Assembly (NCBI GenBank): GCA_963843755.1 | Contig: CAWJLS010000009.1 | Coordinates: forward strand, 124,001 to 188,000 | DNA length: 64,000 nucleotides | Reading direction: 5' to 3' | Source of the DNA: CAWJLS01 sp963843755 | GTDB taxonomy: Bacteria > Acidobacteriota > Thermoanaerobaculia > Multivoradales > DATKCC01 | Shown: in pieces, positions 8,915 to 16,768 of the stretch | Position numbering within the stretch: position 1 is the first letter of the stretch | Layout: each line of letters starts with the position of its first letter | Notes under the pieces: model-generated | What the model saw: only the letters and a program-made list of their open reading frames with translations | What the model was told of the DNA's origin: nothing | Databases searched by the model: none | Program-made: the position numbers and the translations under genes

Positions 8915-9403
8915 CTAGCGGTCGGACGGATCGGCCGGAGCGGCTGGTGCCTCGCCTCCGTCCCGGTCGGATTCACTCTCCCCGCCGAGGCGCTTGCGGA
9001 GGGTGACCTCCGTCCCCTCGCCCGGCCGGAAACGGTATTGGATGTCGTCCATGAAGCTCTTCATGTAGAAGATGCCCCGGCCGTTGGGCCGGAGCCGGTT
9101 CTCTGGTGCCAGGGGATCGGTCAGGTCGCCGGGATCGAAACCCTCCCCCTCGTCGCGAACGCGAACCACGAGCTCCTCGTGCTGGAGCTCGAGGTCGATC
9201 TCCACCCTCTTGTTCGGCTCCAGGCGGTTGCCGTGCTTGATCGCATTGGCCACCGCCTCGCGCACTGCGAGATCGATCCAGTGGCGGCTCTCCTCGTCGA
9301 GGTCGAACGCAGACAGGGCGTCGGACAAGACGGCGTGCACCAGCTCGATGTTCTCGAAGCGGCTGCCGATCGTGAGGTGGAACGGGGAAGGTTCGGCCGG
9401 CAT
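8915..9403 (-). CDS. RsbW/SpoIIAB-type ATP-binding protein (anti-sigma kinase family)
   Basis: A 162-residue GHKL ATPase domain protein. The N-box reads LAVREAVANAIKHGN, the G1 box VRDEGEGFDPGDL and the G2 region RPNGRGIFYMKSF, all as expected for serine kinases that phosphorylate STAS antagonists. The acidic Pro/Ala-rich tail after residue 140 is variable. It immediately precedes the STAS gene and starts 16 bp after the CPBP protease stop, within the same minus-strand operon. It could bind a sigma factor, or act only on the STAS partner as in non-sigma switches; nothing in the window decides between these. Confidence 0.88.
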   Translation of the reverse strand: MPAEPSPFHLTIGSRFENIELVHAVLSDALSAFDLDEESRHWIDLAVREAVANAIKHGNRLEPNKRVEIDLELQHEELVVRVRDEGEGFDPGDLTDPLAPENRLRPNGRGIFYMKSFMDDIQYRFRPGEGTEVTLRKRLGGESESDRDGGEAPAAPADPSDR

Positions 9404-9419
9404 CGCTACGGTCAGGAGT

Positions 9420-10307
9420 CTACCAGAGGAACCACCCGATCCAGCCCAGGAGGGCAGGCGCTCCCTCCGCGCCGCGGCCGGCCACCTGCGGCAGGAAGTG
9501 CAGGACCAGCGGGATGATCACCAGGAGCTGGATGAAGTCGAAGGTGGCATGCGCCGCGACCGACGCGAGCACGCTCCGGCGCCAGCGCACCAGGAAGGCG
9601 AACAGGAGCGACAGGCAGCAGATGCCGATGAGCATGAACGGCTGCCCGTACGACAGGTGCGCGAGGACGAAGGCACCGGTCGACAGGGCGATGCCCACCC
9701 GGGGCTGGAGCAGCCCGCGGAAGAAGCTCTCTTCGACGACGCCCGCGCTCAGCACCAGGCCAAGCCTGACGAACCAGGGCAGGCCGGCGATCAGCGGCAC
9801 CACCTCCGGCGGCTGCTTCGGCACCAGGTTCTCGCCGCCCAGCAGGTACATCGTCATGGCGACCACCACCATCACCACGATCACCGCCAGCCAGCCGGCG
9901 ATGCCGACGAGGATGCCGAGGCCGACCTCGTTCCAGGGCCGTTCGGCCTTCCAACCAATCTGGCGGCCCAGCTCCTCGAGCAGCGGACGGGACGTCCGGC
10001 CGGCGTAGCCGAGCACGAACCAGGTGACCAGCGAGAGCACCAGCAGCCCCTGGAGCAAGAACAGCCGCGGGCTGTCGACGGTCTCGGGCGTCGCCGGCTG
10101 CTCGGCCCCGAACATTCCGACAGGCAAGAAGACGGCGAGGAAGAGGATCCCCCCCAGGACCACCGCGCCGGCGATCCGGCGCCACGGCTCGTCGAACCCG
10201 GGCGGCAGGAAGCCGCGGGCCTCGCTGGCCCGGTCGAACCACACCGCGGCGGCACAAGCCAGGAGGGCCGGGATCAACAGGCGGAGCAGGCCGATCGGGT
10301 CGATCAC
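9420..10307 (-). CDS. CPBP-family intramembrane glutamic protease (CAAX protease-like)
   Basis: A 295-residue membrane protein with about eight hydrophobic helices. The CPBP/Abi signature is complete: EESFFRG (EExxxR) at about residues 188-194, FVLAHLSYG supplying the first metal-type His, and HATFDFIQ near residue 255 supplying the second. Relatives cleave within membranes in prenyl-protein processing, bacteriocin immunity or signalling; the substrate here is unknown. It starts 10 bp after the universal stress protein stop and is followed by the partner-switch ATPase, so co-transcription with stress-signalling genes is likely. Confidence 0.88.
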   Translation of the reverse strand: MIDPIGLLRLLIPALLACAAAVWFDRASEARGFLPPGFDEPWRRIAGAVVLGGILFLAVFLPVGMFGAEQPATPETVDSPRLFLLQGLLVLSLVTWFVLGYAGRTSRPLLEELGRQIGWKAERPWNEVGLGILVGIAGWLAVIVVMVVVAMTMYLLGGENLVPKQPPEVVPLIAGLPWFVRLGLVLSAGVVEESFFRGLLQPRVGIALSTGAFVLAHLSYGQPFMLIGICCLSLLFAFLVRWRRSVLASVAAHATFDFIQLLVIIPLVLHFLPQVAGRGAEGAPALLGWIGWFLW

Positions 10308-10317
10308 GGGCGCCGAC

Positions 10318-10797
10318 TCAGTCCTCGTCCGCGTCCGCGTCGGCCGCTGGCGGCAGCACCAGCACCGGGCACGGGGCCGAACGGATCACCGCCTCGGTGG
10401 TCGAGCCCATCAGCGCGTGACGCAGGCCGCTCTGGGCGTGGCGAGCGACCACGATCACGTCCGCCTCGACCTGCTCGGCGATGTCGACGATCTCCGCGGC
10501 CACCCGGCCGTGGCCGATCACCGTCTCGATCTCGACCTCCTGCGCCTCGGGCAGGTCGGCGACCCACTCGTCGATGCGGTTGTGGGCCCGTTCGCGCATC
10601 ACGCGCCGGTAGTCGCCGGCCGGGTCCTCGAACGAGAAGAGATCGGGGTACGGGAAGCTCGTGTCGACGACGAACAGGGCGACCACCGAGGCGCCGCTGG
10701 CGCGGGCGATGGCGACACCGTGGGCCAGGGATCGGGCGGAAGCGTCGGTGAAGTCGACGGGAATGACGATCTTCTTGTAGGGATACGTCGCGGTCAT
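10318..10797 (-). CDS. Universal stress protein (UspA family)
   Basis: A single Usp domain of 159 residues. The N-terminal strand reads KIVIPVDFTDASARSLAHGVAIA, and the ATP-binding type C-terminal motif appears as GSTTEAVIRSAPCPVLVL with an upstream HAQSGLRHALMG segment, so it probably binds ATP or a related nucleotide. It appears to be the first gene of the long minus-strand operon running to 2305. The 269-bp region between it and the divergent acyl-CoA dehydrogenase should hold both promoters. Confidence 0.9.
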   Translation of the reverse strand: MTATYPYKKIVIPVDFTDASARSLAHGVAIARASGASVVALFVVDTSFPYPDLFSFEDPAGDYRRVMRERAHNRIDEWVADLPEAQEVEIETVIGHGRVAAEIVDIAEQVEADVIVVARHAQSGLRHALMGSTTEAVIRSAPCPVLVLPPAADADADED

Positions 10798-10998
10798 CGC
10801 AGATCCTCGGTGCAGTTCCTGGGAGAGGGGTCTCGGCCGGGTCGAGCCATCTGCCCCTACGGCCGCGGATCGCGGCGGAAAGCGATGGTAACATCGTCAC
10901 GGAGCATTGGCTCCGAACCCCCTGACCCCGGCCCGCCCGATCGGCCCGGCCTCACCCGGCGGGGCAGTCGGTGCGGACCGCCGGGCAGCTCGAACATC

Positions 10999-11028
10999 CC
11001 AGCATCTGCCAGCATCCGCCAGCATCTG
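10999..11028. repeat. Three tandem 10-bp repeats upstream of the acyl-CoA dehydrogenase gene
   Basis: Three consecutive copies of a 10-base unit (CCAGCATCTG, CCAGCATCCG, CCAGCATCTG) end 38 bp before the dehydrogenase ATG. One DNA helical turn per unit would put each copy on the same face, as in an activator site, but replication slippage is an equally simple explanation. Confidence 0.6.
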
Positions 11029-11066
11029 AACACTCAGCAATCGCCAGACCAAGGAGACAACCCGCC

Positions 11067-12302
11067 ATGAGCCGCTTCCCCGGCGTGGATTTCATCGACT
11101 TCGACAGCCTGCTCTCCGAGGAGGAGCGCATGGTGCGCGACACGGTGCGCCAGTTCGTCGACGAGAAGGTGATGCCGATCATCGAGGAGTGCAACGAAGA
11201 GGGGCGCTTCCCGATGCAGCTCATCCCCGAGATGGGCGAGCTCGGCTTTTTCGGCCCGACCATCGACGAGTACGGCCTGCCCGGCCTCAACAACGTCGCC
11301 TACGGCCTGATCATGCAGGAGCTCGAGCGCGGTGACTCAGGGGTACGCAGCTTCGCCTCGGTCCAGAGCGGCCTGGTCATGTACCCGATCTACGCCTTCG
11401 GCTCCCAGGAGCAGAAGGATCGCTGGATCCCCAAGCTCGGCTCCGGCGAGGCGATCGGCTGCTTCGGCCTGACCGAGCCCGACTTCGGCTCCAACCCGGG
11501 CGGCATGCGCACCCGGGCGGTCAAGGACGGCGACTCCTGGGTGCTCAACGGCTCCAAGCAGTGGATCACCAACGGCTCCCTGGCCGACGTGGCGGTGGTC
11601 TGGGCCTACACCGACGACGGCGTCCGCGGCTTCCTGGTCGAGAAGGGCACGCCGGGCTACACGGCGACCTCCCAGCACGGCAAGTTCTCACTGCGCGCCT
11701 CCGACACCTCCGAGCTCGGCTTCCAGGACTGCCGCATCCCGGCCGAGAACATCCTGCCGAAGACCACCGGCCTCAAGAACGCCCTCATGTGCCTCAACCA
11801 GGCCCGCTACGGCATCGCCTGGGGCGGCCTCGGCGCGGCCATGGACTGCTTCGTCTGCGCCCGCGACTACGCCCTGGAGCGGATCCAGTTCTCCGGCCAG
11901 CCGATCGCCAGCCACCAGCTCATCCAGGAGAAGCTGGTCTGGATGGTGTCCGAGATCACCAAGGGCCAGCTCCTGGTGCTCCAGCTCGGCCGCCTCAAGG
12001 ACCAGGGGCGGCTCAAGCACCAGATGGTGTCGCTGGGCAAGCGCAACAACGTCTGGGTCGCCCGCGAGTCCGCCCGGCTCGCCCGCGAGGTCCTGGGCGC
12101 CAACGGCATCGTCAACGACTACCCGGTGATCCGCCACATGATGAACATCGAGTCGGTGTTCACCTACGAAGGCACCCACGACATCCACGGCCTGATCATC
12201 GGCGAGGCGATCACCGGCATCCCGGCGTTCAACGCCCCGGAGCGGCCGGCTCCCAAGCCGAAGAAGCAGCCCGCCGAGGCCGCCGCGGGGGCCGGCGCAT
12301 GA
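11067..12302 (+). CDS. Acyl-CoA dehydrogenase, glutaryl-CoA dehydrogenase-like
   Basis: FAD-dependent acyl-CoA dehydrogenase of 411 residues. The ATG at 11067 is chosen because AAGGAG lies at 11051-11056; an open frame extends further upstream but without homology. Visible motifs include CFGLTEPDFGSNP (FAD/substrate loop), QWITNG, RYGIAWGGLGAAMDC and the C-terminal TYEGTHDIHGLIIGEAITG containing the catalytic Glu. The last two closely match glutaryl-CoA dehydrogenase, which oxidises and decarboxylates glutaryl-CoA to crotonyl-CoA in lysine/tryptophan breakdown, so that is the preferred call; another short-chain acyl-CoA substrate remains possible. The Lys/Pro/Ala-rich tail after about residue 390 is unusual. 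The stop overlaps the glpX start by four bases (ATGA). Confidence 0.85.
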   Translation: MSRFPGVDFIDFDSLLSEEERMVRDTVRQFVDEKVMPIIEECNEEGRFPMQLIPEMGELGFFGPTIDEYGLPGLNNVAYGLIMQELERGDSGVRSFASVQSGLVMYPIYAFGSQEQKDRWIPKLGSGEAIGCFGLTEPDFGSNPGGMRTRAVKDGDSWVLNGSKQWITNGSLADVAVVWAYTDDGVRGFLVEKGTPGYTATSQHGKFSLRASDTSELGFQDCRIPAENILPKTTGLKNALMCLNQARYGIAWGGLGAAMDCFVCARDYALERIQFSGQPIASHQLIQEKLVWMVSEITKGQLLVLQLGRLKDQGRLKHQMVSLGKRNNVWVARESARLAREVLGANGIVNDYPVIRHMMNIESVFTYEGTHDIHGLIIGEAITGIPAFNAPERPAPKPKKQPAEAAAGAGA

Positions 12303-13312
12303 CGACGGCCTCCGTCGACCGGCTGTTCGAGCAGGAGTTTATGCGCGTCACCGAGCGCGCCGCAGTCGCCGCGGCGCGCAGCATGGGGCGGGGCGACCGC
12401 CACGGCTCCGACCAGGTGGCGGTCGAGGCGATGCGCGAGGAGCTCAACACGCTCGAGATCGCCGGCCGCGTGGTGATCGGCGAGGGCGAGCGCGACGAGG
12501 CGCCGATGCTCTACGTCGGCGAGGAAGTGGGCAAGCACGCCGGCAAGCCCGACGCGGCGGCGGAGGCCCAGGGGGCCGCGGCGGTCGACATCGCGGTCGA
12601 CCCCCTCGAAGGCACCAACCTGTGCGCCACCGGCGCCCCCGGAGCGATCGCCGTGCTCGCCGCCGCCGAGCACGGCGGCCTGCTCCACGCGCCGGACACC
12701 TACATGCAGAAGATCGTCGTCGGCCCGACCGCCCGCGGCCGCGTCCACATCGACGCCCCGGTGGCCGAGAACCTGCGCAACATCGCCGACGCCTTCGACC
12801 GCGACGTGGCCGACCTGATCGTCGTCGTCCTCGACCGCGACCGCCACGCCGGCCTCATCCAGGACATCCGCGAGGCCGGCGCCCGCATCCGCCTGATCGG
12901 CGACGGCGACCTCTCCGCCGGCATCTCGGCGGCGGTCCGCGGCACCGGCGTCCACGCGGTGTTCGGCATCGGCGGCGCGCCCGAGGGGGTGCTCACCGCC
13001 GCCGCCATGCGCTGTCTCGGCGGCGAGATCCAGGCCCGGCTTGTCGCCCTCGACGAAGGCCAGCGGCAGCGCCTCGAGCGCCTCGGCTACACCGACCTCA
13101 CCAAGGTCTACACCACCGACGAGCTGGCACCGGGAAACCAGATCCTGTTCTCCGCCACCGGCGTGACCGACGGCGAGCTGCTCAAGGGGGTACGCTTCTT
13201 CGGCGGCGGCTACCGCACGTCGACCCTGTTCATGTCGTGTCCGCGGCAGCTCATCCGCTTCGTCGACACGATCCACCGGGAAGACGGCGCCGGACCGGTG
13301 CGTTTTGCGTAG
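12299..13312 (+). CDS. glpX: Class II fructose-1,6-bisphosphatase
   Basis: A 337-residue GlpX-type phosphatase of gluconeogenesis and the pentose cycle. Signature motifs: VVIGEGERDEAPML with metal-binding acidic residues, VDPLEGTNLCATG (the Li-sensitive phosphatase DPLEGT), GIGGAPEGVLTAAA, and FSATGVTDGELLKG near the C-terminus. The length is normal for the family. The ATG at 12299 overlaps the previous stop (ATGA), indicating translational coupling with the dehydrogenase, and the dCTP deaminase gene begins 3 bp after the stop, so the three form a tight operon of otherwise unrelated metabolic roles. Confidence 0.93.
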   Translation: MTTASVDRLFEQEFMRVTERAAVAAARSMGRGDRHGSDQVAVEAMREELNTLEIAGRVVIGEGERDEAPMLYVGEEVGKHAGKPDAAAEAQGAAAVDIAVDPLEGTNLCATGAPGAIAVLAAAEHGGLLHAPDTYMQKIVVGPTARGRVHIDAPVAENLRNIADAFDRDVADLIVVVLDRDRHAGLIQDIREAGARIRLIGDGDLSAGISAAVRGTGVHAVFGIGGAPEGVLTAAAMRCLGGEIQARLVALDEGQRQRLERLGYTDLTKVYTTDELAPGNQILFSATGVTDGELLKGVRFFGGGYRTSTLFMSCPRQLIRFVDTIHREDGAGPVRFA

Positions 13313-13315
13313 CCG

Positions 13316-13810
13316 ATGATCAAACCCGACCGCTGGATTCGAGCCTGGGGGGAGCAGGGGGGCGTCACGCCCTTCGAGCCGTCGCAGGTCAACGCGGCGA
13401 GCTACGACGTGCGCGTCTCGGAGCACTGGATCTGCCCGACCCGGGACCCGGAGGAGTTCCACTCCGCGGACGTCAAGCTGTTCCCGGGCGAGGTGGTGCT
13501 CGCCTCGACCCTCGAGCACGTCCGGATCCCGCGCGGGGTGGCCTGCGACCTCAAGCTCAAGTCGACCCTCGGCCGGCTGTGGATCAACCACTCGCTCGCC
13601 GGCTGGTGCGACCCGGGGTTCGAGGGCAACATCACCCTCGAGCTGCAGAACCTGGGGCCCGCGCCGTTCGTGCTCGAGGCCGGCCGGCGGATCGCCCAGC
13701 TCATCTTCATCGCCATGGAGCAAGAGCCCGACGTCGCCTACGGCGAGCCCGGCTCCTCCAGCCACTACCAGGGCCAGCGAGGCACGACCCTTGCGCGCAC
13801 CGGCGACTGA
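13316..13810 (+). CDS. dcd: dCTP deaminase
   Basis: A trimeric-type dCTP deaminase/dUTPase fold protein of 164 residues, converting dCTP to dUTP for dTMP synthesis. Recognisable are NAASYDVRVSEH, the LKSTLGRL strand, GWCDPGFEGNITLELQN with the catalytic Glu, and the C-terminal YQGQRGTTLAR that closes over the nucleotide. It is slightly shorter than E. coli Dcd (193 residues) but matches the compact subfamily. It lies 3 bp after glpX. Confidence 0.88.
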   Translation: MIKPDRWIRAWGEQGGVTPFEPSQVNAASYDVRVSEHWICPTRDPEEFHSADVKLFPGEVVLASTLEHVRIPRGVACDLKLKSTLGRLWINHSLAGWCDPGFEGNITLELQNLGPAPFVLEAGRRIAQLIFIAMEQEPDVAYGEPGSSSHYQGQRGTTLARTGD

Positions 13811-13885
13811 CCACCCACACCGAACCGCCCGGCTCCACGACAGCCTCCCCACTCCCGACCCGTCCGAGACGATCGAGCCGTCACC

Positions 13886-15031
13886 TTGGGAATCACCGGC
13901 AATCTGAAAACGATGGAGCTCACCGAGCTCCTCCAGTGGGTCTCCCAGGGCAGCAAGTCCGGCACCCTGGTGATCGACAACGCCCGGGTCAAGAAGAAGA
14001 TCTACTTCAAGGGCGGGCGGATCATGTCGTCCGCCTCGACCGACCCGCGCGAGTACCTGGGCCACTTCCTGGTCAGCCACGGCCACATCAACGAAGAGGA
14101 GCTGTCGAAAGCGATCTCCATGCAGGAGAAGAGCGGCATGCTCCTCGGCAAGATCCTGGCCACCATCGGAGCCATCTCCGAGGAAGACCTGAGCCGGCTG
14201 CTCCGCCTCAAAGCCGAAGAATCGGTCTACGACCTCTTCACCTGGTCCGAAGGAGAGTTCCGGTTCATCGACGACGAGATCCCCGAAGGCACCATGGTGC
14301 CGATGAACCTGGACGTCACCTCGATCGTCCTCGAAGGGGTCCAGCGCGTCGACGAGTGGCAGCGCATCCGCGAGGTCATCCCGTCCTCCCAGGCGATCCC
14401 CGTCTCGGTCACCGACCTGCTCGCCGACCCGAAGCTCTCCGCCGCGGCCCGGAACATCCTCGAGCAGGTCAACGACGACCGCACCGTCGAGGAGATCCAG
14501 GTCCAGACCCACTCGAGCGAATTCTTCGTCTCCAAGGTCCTGTTCGACCAGGCGCGCAAAGGGCGGCTCAAGGTCGTCCGGCCCCGCTGGGGCAAACCGC
14601 CGGGGGGCGACGGCACCGAAAACGGCGACGGATCGGGCCACCAGGCCGCCGGCGCCGCCGGCCTCGTCGCCACCGCCAAGAAACACCTCACCGCCAAAGA
14701 GTTCGAAAAAGCGCTGCGCCACCTCCGGGCCGCCCGCAGCCTCGAGCCCGACGCCAAGAAGGTCCAGCAGGCGCTCGCCAAAGGCGAAGAGATCGTCGCC
14801 AACCAGATCACCAAGGCCGGCATCACCCTCGACTCCGTCCCCAAGCTCGAGCGCACCATGGCCGAGCTCCCCTCCCTCGAAATCTCCCCCCAGGGCGGCT
14901 TCATCCTCACCCGCGTCAACGGCACCTACGACATCCGCTCGATCGTCAAGATCAGCCCCATGCCCCAGATCGACGCTCTGCTGGTGTTCTACCGCCTGCT
15001 CGAAGCAGGGCATATCTCGCTCAAGAAGTAG
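13886..15031 (+). CDS. DUF4388 (PATAN-like) signalling protein
   Basis: A 381-residue cytoplasmic protein. The N-terminal DUF4388 domain (about 1-110) begins MGITGNLKTMELTELLQWV and contains the SGTLVIDN and KKIYFKGGRI elements; the domain is common in gliding and signalling proteins of deltaproteobacteria and acidobacteria. A middle helical domain (about 110-235) and a Lys/Ala-rich TPR-like segment (about 250-310) follow, then a second winged-helix-like region ending ISLKK. The frame has no ATG or GTG upstream back to its preceding stop, so the TTG at 13886 is the likely start even though no clear Shine-Dalgarno is seen. The molecular role is unknown; other DUF4388 proteins act downstream of small GTPases or response regulators. 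Confidence 0.75.
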   Translation: MGITGNLKTMELTELLQWVSQGSKSGTLVIDNARVKKKIYFKGGRIMSSASTDPREYLGHFLVSHGHINEEELSKAISMQEKSGMLLGKILATIGAISEEDLSRLLRLKAEESVYDLFTWSEGEFRFIDDEIPEGTMVPMNLDVTSIVLEGVQRVDEWQRIREVIPSSQAIPVSVTDLLADPKLSAAARNILEQVNDDRTVEEIQVQTHSSEFFVSKVLFDQARKGRLKVVRPRWGKPPGGDGTENGDGSGHQAAGAAGLVATAKKHLTAKEFEKALRHLRAARSLEPDAKKVQQALAKGEEIVANQITKAGITLDSVPKLERTMAELPSLEISPQGGFILTRVNGTYDIRSIVKISPMPQIDALLVFYRLLEAGHISLKK

Positions 15032-15072
15032 GCGAAGGCGGTAGGAGCCTTCCTTGCGGGTCAGGAAGAAGG

Positions 15073-15198
15073 GTGGCCGGGGCCCTACTGCGACAATTCC
15101 AGGAGGTCGAGTCCCTGCCCGACGACGACCAGCTCGTCGTCAAGAAGCTCCTCGACGCCCTCCTCACCAAGAAGCAGATTCAGCGGCTCGCCCGGTAG
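15073..15198 (+). pseudogene. 3' remnant of an HTH/Xre-type regulator
   Basis: Only the last 40 or so codons survive: a helical tail reading ALLRQFQEVESLPDDDQL, then VVKKLLDALLTKKQIQRLAR and a stop at 15198. This is the usual C-terminus of small Xre-family regulators that carry a coiled tail after the DNA-binding domain. No start codon or HTH region is present in frame upstream, so it is read as a decayed fragment at the edge of the RHS/IS accessory region. Confidence 0.5.
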
Positions 15199-15210
15199 GC
15201 GCATCTCCAG

Positions 15211-15341
15211 GTGAAAGGCCAACGCACAACGAGCCAGGCGAAGCAGTTCGAGGAGTTGGTCGCGCGCATTGAGGCCGTTGCGGCGCCGCGAGGTGCCGCG
15301 GTGAAGTCACCCGACCGGATCCGGGAGAGGTCAACGTCAAG
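15211..15341 (+). pseudogene. 5' remnant of a restriction-endonuclease-fold gene, cut by the IS256-type element
   Basis: From a GTG at 15211 the frame reads VKGQRTTSQAKQFEELVARI, continuing to GAAVKSPDRIRERSTSRG. The pattern (FEELVARIE, a short loop, GAAVKSPDRI) matches the first helix and strand of a widespread PD-(D/E)xK restriction-endonuclease-like family whose next motif would be the REVD catalytic strand. Here the homology stops at the left terminal repeat of the IS element. The fragment therefore looks like a defence gene destroyed by transposition or a later deletion. Identification rests on about 40 residues and is tentative. Confidence 0.45.
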
Positions 15342-16165
15342 AGGTGTGGAAACGTCCTCAGGCGACGGCCTCCGCGTCGACGAGTTGTGGTTCCTCGTCG
15401 AGGACTCTGACTCCGTCGACGAAGGGGGCTCCCATGGCGACCTCCGGCAGGAGCTCAGGGTGATCGAGCCGCCGGAAGGTCCGTTCAGCGACCATCAGCA
15501 GGCGCCAGATGAGCGCGGTGGCATTGACGACCTTCTTGAAGCGTTTTCCGGCGTCGGCCCACAGGTAGACCGGCTCCAGACCGCTCAACGACCGGCGTCT
15601 CCAGGCCTCGTACTCGGCCACCCACTTGCCACGAAGACGCTCGTTCGAGCTCGCCGACAGGGGCGGCCCGTTGCCCAAGAGACCACGCAGCACCAGCTCG
15701 AAATCCCCCTGGGCGAGACCGTGCAGGTAGAGCTGGGGAAACAGCTCGCCGATCTGCTCGCTACGACGCTTGAACAGCGGCAGCACCTGGCTCTCGAACC
15801 GTTCCTCGAGCCCTCGAACCCGCGGTCGCCGCACCTCGACCGTCCCGCAGCTCATCGACAGCCGCCGCGGCTTGCCGTACCCGTTGCGGTAGACCGTCGC
15901 TCCTTCACCCAACAACGGGCGTCGCTCGCTCTTCTTGCGACCCACCAGCGCCGTGACCTCCTCCTCCAGAAGCTCCTGGACGAACTCCTGGATCCGCTGA
16001 CGAGCCAGTTCCTCCAGGCTCTCCCAGATCCCTCTTGACCCGAACCTCTCTTCGGTGCTCTTCTCACCCATGGCGGCGTCTCCTTCTTCCCGAGCTCCAA
16101 TGCCCGGGTGTCTTGGCCGACACGAAGGGTACGCCGCCTTTGGCCTATTTACACACCTTCTGAGG
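15335..16165. mobile_element. Internally deleted IS256-family element
   Basis: An 831-bp element bounded by imperfect inverted repeats. The left end (15335-15354) and the reverse complement of the right end (16146-16165) share the core AGGTGTG.AAA and match at about 14 of 20 positions. It contains one minus-strand transposase frame shortened in the middle. No 8-9 bp target duplication is apparent, and the flanks are unrelated broken genes (a restriction-like stub on the left, an RHS core end on the right), which suggests a deletion or recombination event at the element. It cannot be autonomous. Confidence 0.75.
15358..16071 (-). pseudogene. IS256-family (mutator-type) transposase with in-frame internal deletion
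   Basis: From the ATG at 16071 (MGEKSTEERFG) 237 codons are readable, against about 400 for intact relatives. The N-terminal half is typical: ELLEEEVTALVGR, YRNGYGKPR, VEVRRPRVRGLEERF, then the WRRRSLSGLEPVYLWADA segment that carries the first catalytic Asp. The text then jumps directly to GKRFKKVVNATALIWRLL, the normal C-terminal end of the protein. The missing middle, about 160-170 residues, contains the other DDE residues, so the product is catalytically dead. The reading frame is preserved across the deletion, and the frame also continues upstream into RHS-derived sequence without its own start there. Confidence 0.85.
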
Positions 16166-16270
16166 CTACCTCGCGGCCGGAATGGGTTAGCACTCTCCAT
16201 CGCCGGGTCCACACTCATAAACCGCCCCAGATGGGCGGAGAAGTACCTGGCATGCATGTAGTCCAGGTTG
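16166..16270 (-). pseudogene. Displaced RHS core-end copy, tip lost at the IS element
   Basis: The minus strand reads MHARYFSAHLGRFMSVDPAM then ESANPFRPRG, a copy of the RHS core/tip boundary. It is nearly identical in DNA to the copy at about 17449-17502 and similar to the functional boundary at 18646-18715. Homology to RHS ends at the right terminal repeat of the IS256 remnant, so whatever tip domain followed has been removed. It lies just downstream of the lipoprotein gene and marks the start of a third tip cassette. Confidence 0.7.
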
Positions 16271-16768
16271 TCAGTTGCAAGTCCTCTTTGGAAGCGGATT
16301 CTTCCTCATGCGACGAAAGTGTCTCCCGCCCATGTCGTTGAGAATATTGATCAAGTGAGCCAGAGCCTCTCCAATGACTCGACCATCACAAACTGGGAAT
16401 CCAAGGCTTTCGTCGCCTACCATGAAGGCCACCTCGCGAACGTCGCAGCAGCCCGGTTCGTAGCCGTTGGCGCGTAACTCGGCTAGCGCCGCATCAAATT
16501 CTGAGGAGCCTAGGAACCTCTTCAAGTCGGAGAGCTCCCCCGGGCTGAGGTGGGAGACGGCGTTCCTCGGTCGTCCACTGTCGTAGGTCACGCGCCCATT
16601 TCCGTAGAAGGTCAGCTCGTACCCGACGAAGCTTTGCCACTCGCCGACTGCAAGGAGGACCCCTTCATCCTGGGCCGAGAGCGGAGCGGGGATCATCGAA
16701 CAACCGCCGACGACCGCAAGAAGGGTTGAGTAGAGGACGCTGAGGAGTCGAAGGCGTGTCGTGGTCAT
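16271..16768 (-). CDS. Lipoprotein, probable immunity partner of the RHS metallopeptidase tip
   Basis: A 165-residue protein with a lipoprotein signal: basic start, hydrophobic stretch LLSVLYSTLLAVVG and lipobox GGCS with the acceptor Cys near residue 23. The mature part resembles DUF6438-like small domains (ELTFYGNGRVTYDSG, a LSPGELSDLKRFL helix). It has a CC pair and a later Cys, and a basic C-terminus. Its ATG overlaps the stop of the metallopeptidase tip (ATGA at 16765-16768), the arrangement expected for a toxin-immunity pair, and a periplasm-facing lipoprotein would suit protection against an exported protease. Base composition is visibly less GC-rich than the surrounding core genes. 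No direct homologue is recognised, so the immunity role is inferred from position. Confidence 0.6.
   Translation of the reverse strand: MTTTRLRLLSVLYSTLLAVVGGCSMIPAPLSAQDEGVLLAVGEWQSFVGYELTFYGNGRVTYDSGRPRNAVSHLSPGELSDLKRFLGSSEFDAALAELRANGYEPGCCDVREVAFMVGDESLGFPVCDGRVIGEALAHLINILNDMGGRHFRRMRKNPLPKRTCN

Noticed and set aside
12164..15013. A minus-strand open frame of 949 codons
   Set aside because: Antisense to glpX, dcd and the DUF4388 gene; no recognisable domain.
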